From Ganoderma boninense (taxonomy: Eukaryota; Basidiomycota; Agaricomycetes; Polyporales; Polyporaceae): a stretch of 64,000 nt of DNA. Positions 56,753 through 64,000 of this stretch are shown here, one piece after another; position 1 is the first letter of the stretch, and each line of letters starts with the position of its first letter. The stretch spans positions 977,967-1,041,966 of the forward strand of contig CM035315.1 in assembly GCA_002900995.3 (NCBI GenBank), written 5' to 3'. Under the pieces are notes generated by a model. It was not told where the DNA came from. It searched no databases and was given only the letters and a program-made list of their open reading frames with translations. Position numbers and translations under genes: made by a program.

Positions 56753-58044
56753 ATGGCGGAACAAGCTGAACTTGCGTTTGTCAAGAACTTCGTGAACGCG
56801 CTCAGCACCCAGTCTGTCGTATACCCGAACGACTACCAGCAAGCCCCTGCGAACGAGCTCAAGAAGGTCCCCGTCCTGCCCGTGAGTGCTTATCTTCGTC
56901 CCCACGCTGCATGGTGGTTCCTGGGACATGAAATGGGGACATGGGTTCTAATGTGGTTTGTATGGCGCGGCTGATCTATTCAGATCGAGGTTCCGCCACC
57001 TCCAGAACGGCAGGATTCGGTGTCTGCACCGACAGGTACGTACACCACAACCCCTTTACGCGCACACTTGCATGCGACATGTTCCAACGCATATATTGAC
57101 TGCATGGTGCATATACCCTTCCTAGGATCGATCAGTGTGACGTTCAAGTCCACGAAGCCCGTCCAGTCCTATACACTCTCCGTCCAGCCCACGGACACCG
57201 TCGCACAGATCAAGGCGCAGCTCGCGGGCACACCAGGCGCGCCCCCAGCGGATGCGCAGCGCCTTCTACTCAAGGGCAAGGCCCTAGCCGACGCGAAGCT
57301 CCTGCAGGAGTACGCGGTCAAGGATGGCGACACCGTCAACCTCATGGTCAAGCCCGGCTTTGACTGGGACCCGTCCAAAGTCTCTGCCCCAACGCTTGCT
57401 CCGGAAAGCGAAGCAAAGAACGAGGCCTCAACGCTGTTGCCGAGCCCGGAGCCTGCGAGGACAAGAGGCCACGGACGGATACCGTCTGTCGTGCTCTCGC
57501 CATCCCCGTCGCTGACCCCGAGCCCCGGGGAGATCCTGGTGGATATCCCGCTGGTGTTGGACGCGTCTGTGATCCCGGCATCACCTTCGTCGGTTTCTGA
57601 TACGCCGTTCCACACGACAATATCGAAGCCGGAGTTCTGGGAGAAGCTATATGCGTTCCTCAAGTGAGTTCTCCTTTCCTCTCCTTTCTATCTTTGCCAC
57701 CCCTTCTTCCCGCCACGTTCTTATTCGCTACCACCGTCGCCACGTATCGCCTCATTTCGCCCTTTCTCTTTCAACCGTTTCTATGCCTTCATGGGCGCGA
57801 GACGCTTCTCCCCGCTTTCGGATACCACTCAATTCCTTGGTCGAGGCACAGTCATATGAACACGGTAGGTCGCAGGAGCTCACCTTCGCTCTCCTCTTTC
57901 TTCTACAGGGCGGAGTTCTCCAGCCAAACAGATGCTGTAACAGCTTGGGAGGACTTCCTTCGCGCGAGCAAAGGGTCACTCTCCGTGAGCGAAATCGCGA
58001 AGATTCGCGATGCAGTCGGCCTCATGGGTATGGCCGGCACCTAA
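56753..58044 (+). CDS. GET5: GET5/UBL4-like ubiquitin-fold protein
   Basis: Likely component of the pathway that hands tail-anchored membrane proteins to GET3 in the cytosol. Exons 56753-56881, 56984-57035, 57126-57663 and 57909-58044 join in phase to 284 residues. The N-terminal 60 residues (FVKNFVNALSTQ and a proline-rich PPPPERQ) fit the GET4-binding part. A ubiquitin-like fold follows (SISVTFKSTKPVQSYTLSV, then TVAQIKAQL, RLLLKGKALAD, VKDGDTVNLMV), a Ser/Pro-rich linker of about 85 residues, and a C-terminal helical piece (FWEKLYAFLK, TAWEDFLRASKGSLSVSEI, KIRDAVGLMGMAGT) like the dimerisation domain of Get5/UBL4A. Assignment rests on the domain order; another ubiquitin-like adaptor cannot be fully excluded. 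Confidence 0.82.
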
Positions 58045-60240
58045 TTACATCCCACCCCGCCGACCCCTTCCCCGCATCTGTCCTCTGTTCCTTCTCTCCT
58101 CGTCGGATCCGCATATACTCAACTCGCTGCAATAACACTTCTGCTTTCTTTTACCCTTCTCCACGTTCGCGATATTTTGGTTCGCCGCCCGCCCTTGGTT
58201 CTATTTGTGGCCGGCGCATGCGACATGGCGATCAAGAATAACCTTGCGCGCGGCTGTGTGGTTTGAATTTCGCGAAACGCGGTTGGCTCGGCCAAATTTA
58301 CCGTTAACCATCCGCGAGAGGCGCGGGACTGGGACTATGGTGATCTGGGGGAAGATGCTATGCTCTCGGCTAAGTATGGGGAGAAGGATTGCGAGCAAGA
58401 TTCAGGGATATATTTAGGAAGGGGCTGGGACCATGGTTAAGTCGTTGTTAAGTACCTTCTGCACATTTTCCCCCTTCTTTGATGCATGGTGTTCTATTCC
58501 AGCGAGTCGTTCTCGGGCTCACGGCGGTCGTCGCGAGGCAGTTTTGCGTGGGTGCGTTCCCTTCTTGGCGGTTTCGTGGGACCTCAGGTTGCGAACGCGT
58601 TCTCGCTTACCCCGTCTGGTGCGTAAAAAAACTGTCCTTATCTCACAGCTTCCTGGGCCTTGCCTCGCGCCGAGATGTGCAAGGCTGTCCACAAGGAGAG
58701 AAGATTGAACAACAAATTATGTATGCCGTCGACGCCGAGCCCTCTCGTCAGCGTGGCAGGCGTAAGCGGCGTAGCCCTGACTGGCTTTCACGAGGCCGCT
58801 TATACAACGATATCGGCTCCGCCGAGGTCGCGCTATCCAGTGCAGTCAAGCGGATAAGGTATAATTTTATGGCGCCGTCTTGTCGTTCTCACTGCCCGTG
58901 TTGATGACTCTGAGGAGGACCCAGAGGGTATACTGCGGTCCGAATAGGCACGCTGTCTTGCAATCACGCTGCCTGCCGTTCAAGGTTGGAAAGACTGTGG
59001 GGAAGGAGGGCGATAGTAAGTAGATTCGGATGCATAGAGATCCTGGGCGCCGCGGGAAGTCGCATCTATAATCTAGGTCCCATCAAGTTGAAGTTACTTA
59101 TCATCCGGGGTCGGTGAGTGTGTCGATATTTGACATGACATTGTATGACTGAGGCCTCCCCCAGCCTCCGCCGCGCCAGGAACGCCGTAAGCAGCCTGTG
59201 AGCGGGACATATTCAAGTTGACATGGCCACATGGATACAAGCAGAAACATGTCCAGGTGGAGCAAGAGCACGAACACTGGGGTGTAAGTACAGGTACTCT
59301 TGGCGGCTGTGCATGCCAGATCTCGGTCGGAGGATGAGCGAGAGCGGGCCAGAGTTGGAGCTTTCGAAGGCAAGTAATCTGGGCACTTCCTTCCGGAGCT
59401 ACTTGTGGAGGCGTGTCAATGCTAGACGATGCTAGCTGGTAGTGGTACGCGCAGAATCAGTGTGGTGAGGAGAAGGACCTTATGCGGCGACCTCATCTGC
59501 TCACCTTGCACCTACTTGTTTTCTCAAGGAGGCTTTTCAACTCTGCGTCGTGTGAATGTTCAATCATCACGAATTTTCCCGTCCGCTCTTGGAACGAAGT
59601 TAGTCGTCATCCACTGTTCAACATGGCCTTCCGTCTCCCACGACAAGGCAGTTTCGAACAATCTTTCGTTGAGCGAGCACGGCCACTCGGATCTACACAC
59701 CTGGCGATAAGTAAACAGGGGCGAGTTTTCAATCACAGGGACTGCTGACATAGGCCAATGGAGGCTAGAACGAGGCAAACTGGAGGAGGAAGCTCAGAAG
59801 AAGGAGACTGGAAGCAGTTGGAAACGTCTCGCCATGACCATGATCTTGGATGTTCCGTATTGTGGGTCCGCGTACGGCTGGCGGGGTGTACATGGATGAA
59901 ATCAGGATCTGATGCAGCGCCTCTCGGCGTCTGATGCAGCGCCTCTCGGCGTTTCGGCGGCTATTTCCGAAGCCCGGTGCTCTCGGAGTCTGCCTCCCTC
60001 CAGTCTTCCTCACCGTGCTCTACCTCCGTAGGATTTTTCACTCTCATCGTCGTCCAGTCAAGGCCAGGCTCAAGTCACGTAATCCTAGTATCGTAATCCC
60101 GCATGACCAGCCTGCACTCGACATCCACCGGCCGGTCCCCGTTCTTCCCCGTAAGTCAATTCTTTGTTCAAAAAGGGAAACGATATCATACTCCCTGCGG
60201 CTTGTCGGGACACTCGCGATATCTCTGTGAACGCACTGTA
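58045..60240. other. intergenic region
   Basis: 2.2 kb after the GET5-like gene. Pyrimidine-rich 3' UTR-like sequence near 58045-58190, then short frames on both strands without recognisable motifs. A 22-bp perfect tandem duplication lies at 59909-59952. Confidence 0.5.
59909..59952. repeat. 22-bp perfect tandem duplication
   Basis: CTGATGCAGCGCCTCTCGGC plus GT occurs twice head to tail, 59909-59930 and 59931-59952, with no mismatch. Non-coding as far as I can see. Confidence 0.9.
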
Positions 60241-60241
60241 G

Positions 60242-61372
60242 ACGCATTCCGTCGATATCCTGATTCGGAATGCTGTGTTCAACTTCATCGATAGCGATTG
60301 AGCTCTCTTTCTTGCCACTAGCAACACAACCACATCGCTCAATCACCTCCGGAATGTCGTCGGCAAACCTCTCCCTCTCTCGACTATGAGAGCCTTTCCG
60401 GTGTATCAACCACGTGTGTTCTCGTCTATGGAGTGCTCAAGCTCTCGAATCTCGTTTTACCTTACGTCGAGCAGGCGCATGAAAGAATGCTGGCTCTTCG
60501 CCGCCCGCCCCGCGGAGGCACCTTCGAGGTGGAGCAGGGGATGGCGGACAATCCCGAAGATTCAGGTACGATCATCGATCATCTCTGATCTGTTGACTCT
60601 TAGCCTAGGCGCCACCAACGTCAACTGTGCGTCCAAGACTCCATCCAATTCCTCTCGGTCGCATAACGTCGTTACGGAATGGGATTCTGACGCTTCTTCA
60701 CTGACTTAGTTTCTCGTCCACAAGTTCTTGGATCTACCTTGACCACTACAAAGCTCGCGGCTCGTACGCTTGTGTTTGGTACGTTCGACTCATCCGCCAC
60801 CATGCGCTGATGCTGACACCTCGAAGATTGGTGAGAAGGCTCTCGGTAGTCGGGTCTCTGTCTCGGCACCCGCATGTAATATTCTCTGTGCACCGTTCAG
60901 TATGCGTAGGATAGGTAGTCGGTGCCTTTCTCCTCCTATTCTAGCTACTGGTGTCATGCTCCGAGGATATCCTTAGCTTTCGAATATGGGGGGGAGGCGA
61001 ACAGTACGTCTTCGCGGAATGGTCCAGGCGTGCTGAATGTGTCTCATTTGAGCCTTCCATCGTGCAGGTGCGAAAGGCACAAGAGCCGCATCCATGGGAA
61101 CTCAAAAGTTGCCCCTCCCAGGGCAGGTAAGTCCAGCCGCGAAATCTTTTCTTACGACAAACTATGTTACTGAGCTCACACTTGCTGCAGGTGCTCCTGA
61201 AGCTCACACGACGTTCGCCGTCCCCTACATGATGAAACTATCTGCGGATATCAAGAGTCCCGGTCAACATCGCTGCCCACCGTTCTGTACTCTCGGTCTT
61301 CAGAACTTTGCCAAAGCTGGCTGGACGAGTGGCGACATGACATCTATTTCTCAGGCACGGCTCGTACGAGCT
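60242..61372 (+). pseudogene. unrecognised exon-like blocks, possibly a decayed gene
   Basis: Several stretches read like exons rather than chance frames: HSVDILIRNAVFNFIDSD (60242-60301), then LSNLVLPYVEQAHERMLALR and RGGTFEVEQGMADNPEDSG (about 60400-60570), NVNCASKTPSNSS (about 60610-60660), SRPQVLGSTLTTTKLAARTL (about 60715-60775) and TTFAVPYMMKL (about 61210-61240). Between the third and fourth a one-base deletion would restore one frame (near 60688-60700). Not all junctions have good splice sites, the first block ends at a TGA, and I recognise no family. It may be a broken or very divergent gene of unknown role. Confidence 0.25.
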
Positions 61373-63547
61373 CCCCGTCACGAGAGCAATATATAAAATG
61401 AGCAGCCACGCGAGCATGGTGCTCGAGCTGGCTCCTTGCCGTGAATATAAGCATTGTATGTTCCCGTGTTGCTTGTGACACACTGACTTGTCGGCTGCGA
61501 TAGGTGTTGGTGGTTACATGGTGCATGCGTCCGGATATGCGCCCTTGCGGCGAATTTTCGGCGACGACGCATTGGGCAGCCCTTAGTCCTCCAAGGTACC
61601 GCCTGCGGACGGCCTTGAGGCACTATGCCGACAGTCCTAGGCACTTCAGGGAGCAATCCATTGGGAATCAGCAATCATATCAAATATCTGGAACATGAAA
61701 GATAGGCGAGGAACGATGGCGCGGAAAAGGAGACGACCTGCACGGAAAGGTCCAAACGCAAGAGGGGTGTTTGAGATATGGAGCAGTGTTGCCTCAGGGA
61801 GACGCATTACACTCTTGGCTCATAGGTCAGTGCGCCCGGTGAGTTTCACGTTATGATGCTTTCATAGAGCATCTAGTAGCCCACAACCCCTCGTGCGATG
61901 AACAGCACCAAGCACGGACATAGCCCAAGGGGTGAAAAAGCAGAAAAAGAGTGTGACAACGCGCCGCCGTACATAACGGTACGGCAAGGAAACTTACGCC
62001 CCGGCCTGAAAGCCATCCTCTGCTAATCCACTGTCTCGCGCCTGTTTGAGTCGAATAATAGCTCGCCAAAGTCGGATCCTCGGTGATAGCAGGCACATTA
62101 CCGCGGCGGCCGCATCAGGATCCTTATGATCGGACAAGTCTGCAGTAGTAGCGGCTTCGAGGCGTCTCTCTCGACAAGCTGCGACCTTGGCGCAACAAGT
62201 CGTCTACCTTTAGCCCGCAGTGGGAGTTCGGGTCGCCACCTTCGGAAGGTTTCCCCTTCGCGCGCAAACCTCGTGTGTCGTCTTTCTGGCAGTGCAAGTG
62301 CAGTGCATGCACGCGCGAACACCATCCAGACATGCACCCACGAATTCTAGTCGTTGGCACGCGTTTCAAAAGTCGACTTCAACCGTCGATACATTGCCCC
62401 CTGCACAGCACGGAAAAACGTTCGCAAGGTTAACTTTTTGTTCGCTATGCGCGAAGGTGTGTACGTTGAGCTTGTTATGTGCACATTGCCCCCGGCCCCC
62501 CACGCGAGCTCACAATTGAAGAGTTTTGACTCCCAGATATCTCAAAATGTGGGGCGACACATCCTCGCAGCTTGTGCCAAACAGACTCGAGAGTCTCGCT
62601 GTCTATTTCGTCTGCACAAGGAAGCACATACTGGACAGAGCTCGAGTAGTGTCTACATGGCTACACCATCAGCTCCGGTGAGCACCACTTGACACAATGC
62701 CTGGCTGCTCGCCAAATATACAGCACAGACGTCCCAACGGAATTGAAACCCAAACGGTCGACCCTTTGGGCCGTGGACCGCGGCGGTCAGCGTGATGAGC
62801 GACGACGGGGTGTCATGCTGAACAGCACAGGACCTTTGCGGCGGTAAGCCTCTCACCTAACCACCTCGAAATCAGCTGGATTCACCAGGCCCAACATCTG
62901 TCCGGATGATACGAACGTACGAAGGATGGTCGTGCGGAATGGACGACCGCGACGAAAACAAGGCGGCGGGCAGCGTCTGGGATGGTGTTCCCCATACCTC
63001 CTCTGGCCTGACCCCGTCGCTCTCTTCGCCATCTGCGATCTCCAGATTCTCGTATCCATCGTGATCCCCACCGTCGAATGGGCCGAGGGGCGACAAGGCA
63101 AGATGGGGCCTCCATGTCATTAGCGTGCTTGCCGGGACAGGACAGGCTCTCTGTAGCCGTAGGGGCGCACGAGTAGGGCGATTGTTTGTGCAACCTTCGA
63201 CGACGAACTGTCTCGTACGACGTGCCGCATGTTCGCGCTCACGCCGTCAAGACCACTATGCGCGCCCAGATATGCAATGGTACCAGGAGACACAGCCGGA
63301 CCTCCACTCCAATCACCTAGCTTTGGCTTGAGTCCCTGGACCATGTTCACCGAAATCACCCAAACCCAGGCAGGCCGACGTCCGGAGAGACGTACAAAGT
63401 GAAGGCCATCCGAGGAGCAGGGGGCATGGAGCACGAAGAATGTTCCGCGTAAACTCGTCGCATTCGGCGAGAGAGCGTTGGTGAGGCGATGTTGCTTGGG
63501 GGACTCGCGAACAACTGCGCCTATCGTGTGAGTCGTTCAGCTCCAGC
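61373..63547. other. interval without a supportable gene
   Basis: 2.2 kb of mixed frames on both strands. A minus frame at 63120-63434 and a shorter one near 62872-63120 carry no motif I can name. They could be further 3' exons or neighbours of the fragment at the right edge. Confidence 0.4.
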
Positions 63548-64000
63548 TTAATAGTGCCGCACGTTCAGCTCGACAACCCCCAGGATTGCCCCATCGGGCC
63601 GAAACGCGTTCTTCGGGAATGTGAGCACGGCAACCTTCATCTCAGCCTTGTTGACACCAAAGGAGGCTAGATGGGGCAGCTCAGTTGACATCTACGGTAA
63701 TATCAAAACCGCTGAGATATCCTTCTTTGAATTCTACGAGACTCCGCGTTCGCGCTGCCACACATGATAGCCTCCATGGGCAACTTGATCATGCCGTCAG
63801 TCTGCTTCGCGTCGGGATAACACCAAGAGATTGCGTCGACATCCTGGCAGATGGCTTCATAGGGCGAGCCGACGCGGGCGGAAGACCAGTGAGCCTTCTT
63901 CTGCACTTAGGAATCAGAGGAATATCGGTGCACGATGGGAAACAACGGGCCACAGGAGTTCGTGGGGCGCGAACAATCGGTCCACTGCATCGCGACCTTG
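63548..64000 (-). CDS. 3' part of an unrecognised gene entering from the right edge
   Basis: Two exon-like pieces on the minus strand. The upstream one (about 63906-63735) reads AHWSSARVGSPYEAICQDVD then ISWCYPDAKQTDGMIKLPME with several Cys. The last piece, 63691-63548, follows a TAG acceptor and reads LASFGVNKAEMKVAVLTFPK then PDGAILGVVELNVRHY before the stop. The amino-acid composition is protein-like rather than chance. The intron between them cannot be placed with matching phase, so an indel or another exon is possible. I cannot name the family. Confidence 0.35.

Overview
The window reads as nuclear DNA from a filamentous basidiomycete, probably an Agaricomycete close to the polypores (inference). 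Supporting signs are genes cut by many short GT-AG introns of about 45-80 nt, several exons of only 6-13 nt, divergent promoters, and typical basidiomycete families: a DUF6533 membrane protein, a macrofage-activating-glycoprotein-like secreted protein, and ABCC transporters with long loops. I rebuilt fifteen gene models exon by exon; reading phase agrees across junctions except at the single-base breaks noted below.

Left part (1-17 kb): the 3' two thirds of an ABCC/MRP transporter (+), a small single-pass membrane protein (+), a 5.3 kb stretch without genes, then a divergent pair sharing a 660 bp promoter: an SDR dehydrogenase of the 2-deoxy-D-gluconate 3-dehydrogenase type (-), with two introns over 1.1 kb, and a zinc-dependent sorbitol/xylitol-type dehydrogenase (+). 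From 17.3 to 28.3 kb I find no supportable gene.

Middle part (28-42 kb): a glutathionyl-hydroquinone reductase (ECM4-like, copy A, +) facing tail-to-tail a 12-exon MFS transporter (copy A, -), then an SH3-PX-BAR sorting nexin (-), an aldo-keto reductase (-) and two single-pass membrane proteins (-). From 42 to 44.5 kb lies an AT-richer, gene-free island rich in a GTTGAACC-like motif.

Right part (44.5-64 kb): a DUF6533 membrane protein (+), a Copia-type Gag fragment (-), a 19-bp tandem repeat, ECM4-like copy B (-, with a likely mitochondrial presequence) back-to-back with MFS copy B (+), a macrofage-activating-like GPI protein (-), and a divergent housekeeping pair: complex I subunit NDUFS5 (-) and a GET5/UBL4-like ubiquitin-fold protein (+). 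The last 6 kb holds only unrecognised exon-like blocks.

The most notable organisation is the paired duplication: the same two families, a quinone-glutathione reductase and an MFS carrier, sit side by side twice within 25 kb, in different relative orientations. A reductase that removes glutathione from quinone adducts next to a carrier for organic acids would suit a wood decayer handling aromatic breakdown products, but that link is inference. Four recognised genes carry one isolated single-base frameshift each, and a fifth is suspected in an unidentified region; this looks more like residual assembly indels than gene death.
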